Assembly: GCF_040829825.1 (NCBI RefSeq)
Contig: NZ_JBFOLH010000001.1
Source: Leadbetterella sp040829825
GTDB taxonomy: Bacteria; Bacteroidota; Bacteroidia; Cytophagales; Spirosomataceae
Length of the DNA stretch: 64,000 nt
Reading direction: 5' to 3' (one strand)
Shown here: positions 35,690-43,351 of the stretch, piece by piece
Layout of the letters: each line of letters starts with the position of its first letter
Numbering within the stretch: the stretch's first letter is position 1
The notes under the pieces: model-generated
Databases searched by the model: none
What the model saw: only the letters and a program-made list of their open reading frames with translations
Told to the model about the DNA's origin: nothing
Made by a program: the position numbers and the translations under genes

Positions 35690-36481
35690 TTAAACCGCTA
35701 CGGGCGCTTTGATACCGGGGTAAGGATCATAATTCAGCAATTCGAAGTCTTCAAACCTGAAATCAAATACGGAGCGTACGGCCGGGTTCAGCTTCATAAC
35801 GGGCAGCGGGCGGGGCGTACGTTCCAGCTGTTTGTTTACCTGTTCGAGGTGGTTGGAATAAATGTGGGTATCGCCGCCGGTCCATACGAAATCACCCAGT
35901 CCCAACCCGCATTCCTGCGCGATCATCATGGTAAGAAGCGCGTAAGAAGCAATATTAAAGGGTACGCCCAGGAATACGTCGGCGCTGCGCTGGTACAGCT
36001 GACACGACAGCTTGCCGTCAGCTACATAAAACTGGAATAAGGCGTGACAGGGCATCAGGGCCATCTGCGAAAGCTCGCCCACGTTCCAGGCAGAAACCAT
36101 GATACGCCGCGAATCGGGATTATTCTTGAGCTGCTTCAATACTTCTTTCAGCTGATCGATTTCGCCGTTTTGCGACGACCAGGCCCGCCACTGTTTCCCG
36201 TAAACAGGGCCCAGGTTACCGTTTTCATCGGCCCATTCGTCCCAGATGCTCACGCCGTGCTCATTCAGGTACCGGGTATTGGTATCGCCCTGAATGAACC
36301 AGAGAAGCTCATAAATGATCGACTTCAGGTGCAGCTTTTTGGTAGTCACCATCGGGAAGCCCCTGTTCAGATCAAACCGCATCTGGTAGCCGAAAACACT
36401 GAGCGTGCCCGTGCCGGTGCGGTCGGTTTTGGGGGTTCCTTCCTTTAAAATATGTTTTAAGAGATCGTGGTATTGCTGCAT
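35690..36481 (-). CDS. thyA: Thymidylate synthase
   Basis: 263 residues from the ATG at 36481 (MQQYHDLLKHIL), which matches the 264-residue E. coli enzyme almost end to end; an in-frame ATG at 36520 would add 13 unrelated residues. Catalytic Cys145 lies in LMPCHALFQFYV. Also seen are the DRTGTGTLSVFGYQMRFDL folate/dUMP loop, QRSADVFLGVPFNIASYALL, and the C-terminal PGIKAPVAV. It makes dTMP from dUMP and methylene-tetrahydrofolate. It is downstream of the leucine-rich-repeat gene on the same strand (65 bp). Confidence 0.97.
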   Translation of the reverse strand: MQQYHDLLKHILKEGTPKTDRTGTGTLSVFGYQMRFDLNRGFPMVTTKKLHLKSIIYELLWFIQGDTNTRYLNEHGVSIWDEWADENGNLGPVYGKQWRAWSSQNGEIDQLKEVLKQLKNNPDSRRIMVSAWNVGELSQMALMPCHALFQFYVADGKLSCQLYQRSADVFLGVPFNIASYALLTMMIAQECGLGLGDFVWTGGDTHIYSNHLEQVNKQLERTPRPLPVMKLNPAVRSVFDFRFEDFELLNYDPYPGIKAPVAV

Positions 36482-36546
36482 TTCCCTGAATTTTTGGTAC
36501 AAAGAAAACAAATATTCCACACGGCTCCGAGCCGATCTCCCGATTT

Positions 36547-38031
36547 TTACTTTATGTTCACCCCTTTGCTCACCAGCGTGGTAAATATGCGGCTGAAATA
36601 TTTTTCTTCTTCTTCCGTGCCGGCATAGCGGTTCTCGAGCAGGTAAATTTCTTTTATCTGCGGCAGGCCCAGCAGGAAATCCAGGTCGCCTTTTACCTTG
36701 TTGTAGCTGTAATCCAGCGTTTTCAGCTTTTTAAGGGGTTGTACCCGTGCCGATACCTCCTGCAACCGGTTATAGCCTACATCTAGGGTTTCGAGGTTAG
36801 GCGGGAGCACCGGCAGTGCTTCCAGCCGGTTGTGGTGAGCATACAGGATTTTGAGTCCGCGCATGGAGCGTATTCCGGCCGGCAGCTCTTCCAGCCGGTT
36901 ATACGATATGGCCAGCGTTTCCAGTTTTTTCATGCGGGTTAAGCGGGAAGGCAGGGAAGCTAAGCGGTTCCGGTAAAGATCCAGCTCTTTCAGCTTTTTC
37001 AGGCGGCGTATGGCAGGACTGATTTCCGTAAGGGTATTGCCGTACAGATTGAGGAATTGTACTTTTTTTATTTTCCGGATGTCTTTCCGGGTTACCTCGC
37101 TGACCGAGCTGTTGGCGAGGTACAGGTACCTTACCTTCCGGTGGGTTTTCGGGATACGGGTAAAATGGTTATCGGTGAGGTTAATGGCGGTGGGGCCTTT
37201 TCTGCCCGTAACCCGGAGGCTGTTGTTGGCCAGCAGGTTATTCTGGAAAGAAATCGTGGCCAGCTTCGGGAAATCTTTCCTGTCAAGGGTGGCCGAAGCA
37301 ATGAAGTTATCTTTGAGATTGATGTTCTGCAGGTTCCGGAAGCGCTTCAGCTGGTACGGGAATTCGGTCAGGCCAAAGTCGGTCAGGTTGATTTCAGTTA
37401 TATCATCAGGCTGGGCGCCCAGGAATTCATCGATATCCCGGGGAAGTGTTCTCAGGAAAATCATCCCGGAGTAGGTTCGCACCGGTGAATCCGAGGTTTC
37501 CATTTTGAAATTCCCCAGGAGCTTTGACCATACGGCTTCCAGGTGGGTACGTAAGCTGCCTGCTTCCAGGTTGGCCAGCCTGTCGCGCATCCGGAAAACC
37601 CGCGCTCCACGGGTGCTGTCGGCCTGCACCAGGCAATAGATCAGGCTGTCGGCGGTGCCCTGCGGATTAACATATACATAGAATTGCAGGCGGGTAGTGG
37701 TACCGGTCAGCAGCGGAGACCAGTCCATGGTACGGGTTACAGAGGTCAGTTGCTTGCGTAAGAGAGCGGCTGCATCCTGGCGGGGCAGGCTGATCCGGGG
37801 CCCGCCCGGTATCCCTACGTTCTCTTCATCTTGTTTTACTTCAGGCCGGGGCAGCACTATGGTGTTCTGCATGGTGCGGGTCACTTTTTTATCCGGCGAT
37901 ACGGAAGTCACTTCCCTGGCTTTGCCAAAATACTGTTTTAACATCGTGGAATCGCCTATACAAACGATCTTCTGGGCTCCTGCCGACAGGCTGAGCAACA
38001 GAATAAGGGTAAGGAATAGCGGTTTTCTCAT
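36547..38031 (-). CDS. Exported leucine-rich-repeat protein
   Basis: 494 residues with a signal peptide (MRKPLFLTLILLLSLSAGAQ). The N-terminal 190 or so are non-repetitive, with YVYVNPQGTADSLIYCLVQ resembling a TonB-C or beta domain. The rest is about 11 leucine-rich repeats of 20-24 residues (LKELDLYRNRLASLPSRLTR, LETLAISYNRLEELPAGIRS). LRR surfaces usually bind other proteins. No T9SS sorting domain or lipobox is seen, so a periplasmic place is most likely. The ligand is unknown. A -7 box lies at 38054. Confidence 0.85.
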   Translation of the reverse strand: MRKPLFLTLILLLSLSAGAQKIVCIGDSTMLKQYFGKAREVTSVSPDKKVTRTMQNTIVLPRPEVKQDEENVGIPGGPRISLPRQDAAALLRKQLTSVTRTMDWSPLLTGTTTRLQFYVYVNPQGTADSLIYCLVQADSTRGARVFRMRDRLANLEAGSLRTHLEAVWSKLLGNFKMETSDSPVRTYSGMIFLRTLPRDIDEFLGAQPDDITEINLTDFGLTEFPYQLKRFRNLQNINLKDNFIASATLDRKDFPKLATISFQNNLLANNSLRVTGRKGPTAINLTDNHFTRIPKTHRKVRYLYLANSSVSEVTRKDIRKIKKVQFLNLYGNTLTEISPAIRRLKKLKELDLYRNRLASLPSRLTRMKKLETLAISYNRLEELPAGIRSMRGLKILYAHHNRLEALPVLPPNLETLDVGYNRLQEVSARVQPLKKLKTLDYSYNKVKGDLDFLLGLPQIKEIYLLENRYAGTEEEEKYFSRIFTTLVSKGVNIK

Positions 38032-38053
38032 GAATTGTAAAAGTTTGATAAAG

Positions 38054-38061
38054 CAAATATA
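38054..38061 (-). promoter_or_regulatory. -7 box of the LRR-protein promoter
   Basis: TATATTTG followed by C on the minus strand, 22 bp before the ATG. No TTG is found at -33. Confidence 0.5.
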
Positions 38062-38247
38062 GAAAGGAATAATTAAATAACTAATGAATTAGTTTAAAAT
38101 ATACCTGCACCGTTAACCGGGTACAGGCGAGAAATGTCGCCCTTTCAGGGTTAAGGCGGGCGGATGGCACCGGTTTCTATGGTAATGCTACTACTTTGTG
38201 GTTATAATGCATTATTTACCAGGGATTTTGAAAAATATTTGTTTATA

Positions 38248-38279
38248 TTGGAGAATCTTTTTAATTTTGCACCTCAAAA
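38248..38279 (+). promoter_or_regulatory. rplU-rpmA promoter
   Basis: TTG (38248-38250) and TAATTTTG (38272-38279) with a 21-bp spacer, followed by CACC. It gives a short leader before the rplU ATG at 38297. Confidence 0.72.
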
Positions 38280-38296
38280 ATTTAATTAGTAATCAT

Positions 38297-38611
38297 ATGT
38301 ACGCAATCGTAGAGATCGCAGGCCAGCAATTTAAAGTAGAAGAGGGTCGTTACATCTATACCCATCGGTTAGAAGGTGAAGCGAACGCTGAGCTTGTATT
38401 CGACAAGGTTCTTCTTGTTGAATCGGAAGGAGGAGTATCCATAGGAGCCCCTACCGTAGCAGGTGCGTCTGTAAAAGGCACCATTTTAGAGCATTTGAAA
38501 GGCGAAAAGGTAATCGTTTTCAAGAAAAAGAGACGTAAAAGTTACCAGAAGCAGAACGGACACCGTCAGGCATTGACGAAAGTTCAGATCAACCAGATTG
38601 TTGGTGCATAA
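38297..38611 (+). CDS. rplU: 50S ribosomal protein L21
   Basis: 104 residues from the ATG at 38297 (MYAIVEIAGQQFKVEEG), which is the exact family N-terminus. A longer frame opens at 38198 but runs across the promoter and is not L21-like. The C-terminal FKKKRRKSYQKQNGHRQALT is the L21 signature. L21 binds 23S rRNA domain I. It lies 33 bp upstream of rpmA, the near-universal order. Confidence 0.97.
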   Translation: MYAIVEIAGQQFKVEEGRYIYTHRLEGEANAELVFDKVLLVESEGGVSIGAPTVAGASVKGTILEHLKGEKVIVFKKKRRKSYQKQNGHRQALTKVQINQIVGA

Positions 38612-38644
38612 CAAAATTTCAGAATCTTAAAACATTAGAATACA

Positions 38645-38917
38645 ATGGCACATAAGAAAGGGGTCGGTAGTTCGAAAAACGGTCGTGAGTCGGAAAGTAA
38701 GCGTCTGGGCGTTAAGCTTTTCGGAGGACAGTCAGTTATCGCCGGGAACATCATTGTTCGTCAGCGCGGTACAAAGCATAACCCGGGTCAGAACGTAGGT
38801 CTGGGCCGTGATCATACCTTGTTTGCTTTAACAGACGGCGTAATTAACTTTAGGAAAGGCCGTGACGGAAAATCTTTCGTACACGTACTTCCGGCTGAGG
38901 CGTCTGCTGAAGCATAA
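38645..38917 (+). CDS. rpmA: 50S ribosomal protein L27
   Basis: 90 residues. It begins MAHKKGVGSSKNGRESESKR, the bacterial L27 N-terminus that reaches towards the peptidyl-transferase centre. There is no N-terminal leader of the Firmicutes type needing cleavage. The core LGVKLFGGQSVIAGNIIVRQ and the GLGRDHTLFAL motif follow. It is co-transcribed with rplU and ends at a terminator at 38943. Confidence 0.97.
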   Translation: MAHKKGVGSSKNGRESESKRLGVKLFGGQSVIAGNIIVRQRGTKHNPGQNVGLGRDHTLFALTDGVINFRKGRDGKSFVHVLPAEASAEA

Positions 38918-38942
38918 GCAAACGGGTTAGAGAAATAGAAGG

Positions 38943-38967
38943 AAGAGGCTTTAGGGCCTCTTTTTTT
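38943..38967 (+). terminator. Rho-independent terminator of rplU-rpmA
   Basis: AAGAGGC (38943-38949) pairs with GCCTCTT (38956-38962) around a 6-nt loop, running into seven T. It lies 25 bp after the rpmA stop. Confidence 0.85.
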
Positions 38968-39097
38968 GTGTTTTTGTTTTTCTGGTGGGCCCGAAGCTGC
39001 TTCTCCGGAAAAACGACTTTACAAAAAACAAAAACCCTCCTCCCGGCACTTTCAGCCCCTCCCATTTGTTATTTACCAAAGAACATCTTAAGAAATA

Positions 39098-39694
39098 ATG
39101 CTGAAAAGAAACACCATGATATATACGGAGTTAAGTCCTAACCCTAACTCCATGAAATTTGTACTCAATTACGAGATTGTTCCCGAGGGATTGTCGTTTG
39201 ATTATCCTGACAAGGCGGCTACACTCGAAGAAAAGAAGGCTTCTCCCCTTGCCTCCGACCTCTTCCTGTTTGATTTTGTAGAGCGCGTTTTCATTTCTTC
39301 GAATTTTATCACGATCACCAAGCGGGAAGATATCGAATGGGAAGAGGTGATCGGCGATGTGCGGAAGTTCCTCAAAATTTACTTTGATGAAAGCCACCCG
39401 GTATTTGCCAAAAAAACCATTGATTCCAATACATTGATTGTTCAGGGCAATGATTCGCCGGTAGTGGCCAAAATAAAATCTACGCTCGATCAGTACGTAC
39501 GGCCGGCTGTGGAATCAGACGGCGGCGCTATTAACTACTCGTCGTTTGATGAGGAGAGCGGCACGGTGAAAGTGCTCCTCCAGGGCTCCTGCAGCGGGTG
39601 CCCGTCAGCTTCCATGACACTGAAGGCGGGTATAGAGCGCCTGCTGACGTCTATGATCCCTGAAGTGAGGCTGGTGGAGGCGGAGGAGATGTAA
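39098..39694 (+). CDS. Nfu/NifU-type iron-sulfur cluster carrier
   Basis: 198 residues. The N-terminal Nfu scaffold domain (YTELSPNPNSMKFVLN, about 9-95) is followed by the C-terminal NifU-like domain with the [4Fe-4S]-holding CSGCP (Cys165 and Cys168) in VKVLLQGSCSGCPSASMTLK. It passes clusters to apo-enzymes in the cytoplasm. I kept the ATG at 39098, since related proteins have a short leader before the scaffold domain; the ATG at 39116 is possible. It is convergent with the ScfR-like gene, with an R2 repeat between. Confidence 0.93.
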   Translation: MLKRNTMIYTELSPNPNSMKFVLNYEIVPEGLSFDYPDKAATLEEKKASPLASDLFLFDFVERVFISSNFITITKREDIEWEEVIGDVRKFLKIYFDESHPVFAKKTIDSNTLIVQGNDSPVVAKIKSTLDQYVRPAVESDGGAINYSSFDEESGTVKVLLQGSCSGCPSASMTLKAGIERLLTSMIPEVRLVEAEEM

Positions 39695-39783
39695 GTTCGG
39701 GTTCCGAGTTCCGAGTAAATGAAAGCAGGTTCTAGCTAATGTGTCAAAACTTGCTCTATCCACTCGGAACTCTCCACTCGGAA
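39695..39783. repeat. Hairpin repeat (family R2), complete form
   Basis: GGTTCCGAGTTCCGAGT on the left pairs with ACTCGGAAC copies on the right. The loop holds an inner inverted pair AAGCAGGTT / AACTTGCT. It fills the entire space between two convergent genes, ending one base before the stop codon of the minus-strand gene. Confidence 0.88.
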
Positions 39784-41226
39784 CTACCTAAGCTGCTCAA
39801 TCGCTCTATTCACCTCGCTCATCTTCCTTTGCTGATGCAGCACGGCCGGGGCCGCCACGCGGTCTTTACAGTCAAACAGGGCACATTTTTCGCAGGTCTG
39901 CCCCACTTCTTTCCGGGTGATCCCGGGGTCATCGGTAAACGCTACCCTTGACCGCACATTGCTGTCAATCTCCATCCCCAGGGTGATGCTCTCCTGTCCG
40001 CCGTCTTTGGATGACTTGGCCAGGGCTATCTCGAAATAACGGTGGCCCATGCTTTCAAAATTGGAGATCTGGGTTTTCACTATCCGCTCCTCATTGTTCG
40101 GCAGAACTTCATCCAGGATGCTGATTCCCGGCCACCTCCGGCAGTAATGCTGGTTCCGGCTTTCCTGGGGATCGTGCTGTCCTACCAGGTGAATTTCCTT
40201 GATCAGGCGGGGCGCCCGGCTCCCGTCAGAAGAGGTAAACTTCAGGAAATACAGCTTTTCGACCTGGAAATGTGCAGGTAACAGGGAAAAAAGACGGTAA
40301 AAAACTGTTTCTTCGGATACAGGAAACTGGTCAAGCACCTGCAGGAATTTGCGTTTGCTGAATTTGTGATCAGACAGCACCTTCTGCATTTCCCGGATCA
40401 GTACATTTCCCGGAATAAGAATGCAGGCAGCAAAGTAAGAGGCCTTGAAGTTATTAAAAACCTCGTCAAAAGAATGCACACTCACCCATGTAGACGTAAG
40501 CGGGCGCACCCGGATGCCCATATACCGGAAGCCGGACTCCCGCGCAAGGGCGAAAATCCGTTGTTTTTCAGTGAGGTTCCGGTTCAGGAAGAATTTCCTG
40601 GATTTAGGCACCAGTACGGTCCGTAAGCCGGCCAGGGCGGGATGTTTTTCGCCGTCAAAAATATCTGTGGCCAGCTGATGCTCCACCCGCAGGTATTTTT
40701 TAAGGGTGCTTTCGGTTTTTTCTTCACCGGGAAGAAACTGGTCGGCCAGATCTTCCAGCTCGGGGAAATAGTTTTTGTGGATTTCGAGATACGAGCGCAA
40801 TACGGCGAAATACAGCTTTTCCACACTTACGTTATAGCTCCGGCCTATTTTTATGAGGGTATTGACCAGGGCGCTGAATTTGACAGGGGCATCGGCAATA
40901 ATCTCTATGATATGGGCGGGATCTATCCCGAAAAACTCGAAAGGGATATCGGTAAAGAACTTGTTTTTGAGGATTTCACCGGTAGGCCCCAGTGCTTTTT
41001 TGAGGTCAGAAGATACCAGTTCATCGTATTCTACCCCCAGGGCCCGTGAAATGTCGGCTATTTTGTCGGTTTTGGGGTATTTCTTTCCTTTCTCTATTTC
41101 ATTCAGATAGGAGGCCGAAATATGGCTCCGTTCCGAGAGCTCCTGGAGCGACCACCCCTTTTCCTGGCGGAACTGTTTGAGCTTTAAACCGAAAATCAGT
41201 CTTATGGGATCTGCTTTCTCCTTCAT
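39784..41226 (-). CDS. ScfR-like XRE regulator with degenerate ImmA/IrrE domain
   Basis: 480 residues. The N-terminal XRE helix-turn-helix (about 10-70: LKQFRQEKGWSLQELSERSH, ISASYLNEIEKGKKYP) is followed by an ImmA/IrrE-like region. There QRIFALARESGFRY occupies the place of the peptidase HExxH helix but lacks both His, and NNFKASYFAACILIP matches the following motif. A Cys-rich C-terminus (GQTCEKCALFDCKDRVA) resembles the DUF2083 part of short-chain acyl-CoA regulators (ScfR/RamB type). It probably senses a metabolite, perhaps an acyl-CoA, but no fatty-acid or glyoxylate gene is adjacent to support that. The gene stands alone on the minus strand. Confidence 0.82.
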   Translation of the reverse strand: MKEKADPIRLIFGLKLKQFRQEKGWSLQELSERSHISASYLNEIEKGKKYPKTDKIADISRALGVEYDELVSSDLKKALGPTGEILKNKFFTDIPFEFFGIDPAHIIEIIADAPVKFSALVNTLIKIGRSYNVSVEKLYFAVLRSYLEIHKNYFPELEDLADQFLPGEEKTESTLKKYLRVEHQLATDIFDGEKHPALAGLRTVLVPKSRKFFLNRNLTEKQRIFALARESGFRYMGIRVRPLTSTWVSVHSFDEVFNNFKASYFAACILIPGNVLIREMQKVLSDHKFSKRKFLQVLDQFPVSEETVFYRLFSLLPAHFQVEKLYFLKFTSSDGSRAPRLIKEIHLVGQHDPQESRNQHYCRRWPGISILDEVLPNNEERIVKTQISNFESMGHRYFEIALAKSSKDGGQESITLGMEIDSNVRSRVAFTDDPGITRKEVGQTCEKCALFDCKDRVAAPAVLHQQRKMSEVNRAIEQLR

Positions 41227-41246
41227 ACGCCTGATTTCCGTTGGGT

Positions 41247-41693
41247 TTACAATTTAAATTCAGAGAATACCAGGTGAACCTCCGGTCCTACCCCCAGCAG
41301 GTTATTCCCGGTTTTGGCGTTCAGGATCATAGAGGTATTATTGATCTGAACTATCTCAAAATCTCCTTCAAATCCTACAATATCAATATCCAGTGTTGTC
41401 TGATCGGTTTCTATGGCCCATTTTCCCCGGTTCACTACCGTTTTGGTGGTCTTGTCGATACCGCGCACCTCCTGGCTGGCCTTGAACTCAAAAGCCAGTC
41501 CGTAAAGCATCCGGGCTGAAGAATTTAACTGGCCGTCACTGATCGTAGTACCCTGTGTATCGGTATATTTGTCGAGCTGCCAGCCGTGCGCTACCAATAA
41601 TTCAGAAGTAGTTTTGTCTTCTGCTCCTATATTCGGATCTTTACAGGCAGTTAAAATAAGCGCGAAGAATGAAATTAAAACAAAATTTTTCAA
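41247..41693 (-). CDS. Lipocalin-like lipoprotein
   Basis: 148 residues. The signal peptide ends in a lipobox (ALILTAC, Cys17), so it is a lipoprotein. The rest is a small beta-rich domain (LLVAHGWQLDKYTDTQGTTI, RGKWAIETDQTTLDIDIVGF, TSMILNAKTGNNLLGVGPEV) of the lipocalin-like type common in Bacteroidota. Such proteins may bind small hydrophobic molecules. It lies 20 bp upstream of the ScfR-like gene on the same strand and diverges from the T9SS cargo gene. No precise function. Confidence 0.75.
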   Translation of the reverse strand: MKNFVLISFFALILTACKDPNIGAEDKTTSELLVAHGWQLDKYTDTQGTTISDGQLNSSARMLYGLAFEFKASQEVRGIDKTTKTVVNRGKWAIETDQTTLDIDIVGFEGDFEIVQINNTSMILNAKTGNNLLGVGPEVHLVFSEFKL

Positions 41694-41731
41694 ATTACTT
41701 TTGAGTTTGATTTATATAATAACGCAGGATA

Positions 41732-43351
41732 ATGGTTGCAAATTTAAAAAGGAAATGGATTGTTTTCGGATTCACGCTGCTTTTTGTTTCTGCTTTCCGG
41801 GTTTCGGGACAGAATTGCCGGCCGGCAGGTGATACTCCCTTTGTGCCGTCGGCCGGAGGAGTGAACTGGTACCGTTTTCCTGAATTTTCACTGCCGTTTA
41901 CCCTTATTTACAGCGGACCCCAGGCCCTTTCCGATCCGGGCGCCCTGCTCAAAAGAGGCTTTACGCATGTATCGAACCCCAACGGCATCAGTAATTTGCC
42001 TGTAGGCAACCGGGCTTATATTTACTACGGGGTGGCCGGTGCCGATCAGCCCTGGAGGAACTACAAGTCGCCTTACGGCAATGATATGGCCGTTTATCAC
42101 CGCAAATGGGACGAAGACCTGGCGTATTTCAAATCGCTGAACGGCGGCAGCGCAGATGTGGATATTTTTTGCCTGGATATTGAAATGCATTATAAATCGC
42201 GCGATTCGGTGCTGACACTGAAGAAAATGGATTTTGTACCGGCAGATGTACGGGCATTGAATGATGATGCGTTTGTTCTGCGCTACCAGCAGGACATGCA
42301 GGGTCTTTATGCCCATGCGGCGGCTTATATAAAAGAAAGGGTGAATGCCCGTGTATTCACTGCCTATGGCGATGTACCCGTGATCAATACGTTTACCAAC
42401 ATACAGGGGCCTACGTGGGAGAAATGGCAGACCGACCCTTCCGTGCTGCATTATATCAGCTACGACTTTACCCGCAACAAGGCAGGCGGGAGCTATGATG
42501 AGCTGATGACCGTGCTTTCGCCCAATGCGTATTTTTATTACGACTATCCCCATATTTTTGCCGGTGAGTACCTGTCTTACCTGATGTTCCAGACCGAAGC
42601 TAACCGGGCCTGGTCTTCGCGTGATCAGTGGTTGTTTTTATGGAACAGGTACAGCTACACGCCGCAATACGTGGGAAAGAACATCCGGCCGTGGATGTCG
42701 GAGGCCATGGCCATCTTCCCTTTTTTTGCCGGGGCACGGGGAATCTGGCTGTGGGACGATATGTCGCCCTCAGCCGATTATTCGGGCTATGAATATTTCA
42801 TGAACGGACTCTACCGGCTTTCTGCCTTCCGCTCGTTTTTCGAGGGGGATTACCGGCTGGTGCAAACCATTTCGGCCCGTGATTACAATGAAAATAAGCT
42901 GCCGGTCTGGCGCGGGGTGTACAAAAACGGGAGGCTGCTGGTAGCTGCGCATAACCCGTGGGCAACAACAGATAATGAAGAAGTTACGCTTACTATAAAT
43001 TACGGGAGCCTGAAAGAAAACATCACCCTGAAGGGCTATGAGGTTTTCCTGTGCGAATACGCGGCTGACCCGGTTGCCGGTAATGAACCGGAAGATACCG
43101 GCCTGGTCGTATACCCCAACCCGGCAGAAGGACCCGTGACCTATTCGGTTAAAACGGGGGGAGAATCCCTCCTGACCCTGTCGGTTTCTGATGAATCGGG
43201 ACGTGTCCTGCATTCGGAAGAATTGAATACCGCAGGGGTGAGCGAATATACGGGGCATCTTGACCTCCGGAAATTTAAACTGTACAAGGTATACCTGCAG
43301 GTAAAAGGAAGCACTTTCCGGCATACCCGAAAAATTATTATCAGCCAATGA
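41732..43351 (+). CDS. T9SS-secreted TIM-barrel-like protein (possible glycoside hydrolase)
   Basis: 539 residues. A signal peptide (about 8-27) is followed by a large Trp/Tyr-rich domain (about 40-440). Its alternating strands and motifs such as VDIFCLDIEMHYKSRD, HYISYDFTRNKAGGSYDEL and GARGIWLWDDMSPSADYSG look like a (beta/alpha)8 hydrolase with acidic residues at strand ends. The C-terminus (about 460-539: VVYPNPAEGPVTYSV, ending FRHTRKIIISQ) is a type A T9SS sorting domain, so the protein is exported across the outer membrane. I cannot place it in a CAZy family. The stop overlaps the next start (ATGA), so the pair is coupled. Confidence 0.75.
   Translation: MVANLKRKWIVFGFTLLFVSAFRVSGQNCRPAGDTPFVPSAGGVNWYRFPEFSLPFTLIYSGPQALSDPGALLKRGFTHVSNPNGISNLPVGNRAYIYYGVAGADQPWRNYKSPYGNDMAVYHRKWDEDLAYFKSLNGGSADVDIFCLDIEMHYKSRDSVLTLKKMDFVPADVRALNDDAFVLRYQQDMQGLYAHAAAYIKERVNARVFTAYGDVPVINTFTNIQGPTWEKWQTDPSVLHYISYDFTRNKAGGSYDELMTVLSPNAYFYYDYPHIFAGEYLSYLMFQTEANRAWSSRDQWLFLWNRYSYTPQYVGKNIRPWMSEAMAIFPFFAGARGIWLWDDMSPSADYSGYEYFMNGLYRLSAFRSFFEGDYRLVQTISARDYNENKLPVWRGVYKNGRLLVAAHNPWATTDNEEVTLTINYGSLKENITLKGYEVFLCEYAADPVAGNEPEDTGLVVYPNPAEGPVTYSVKTGGESLLTLSVSDESGRVLHSEELNTAGVSEYTGHLDLRKFKLYKVYLQVKGSTFRHTRKIIISQ

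Noticed and set aside
38198..38296. Longer N-terminus for L21
   Set aside because: The 33 extra residues are not L21-like and overlap the rplU promoter; MYAIVEIAGQQF is the family start.
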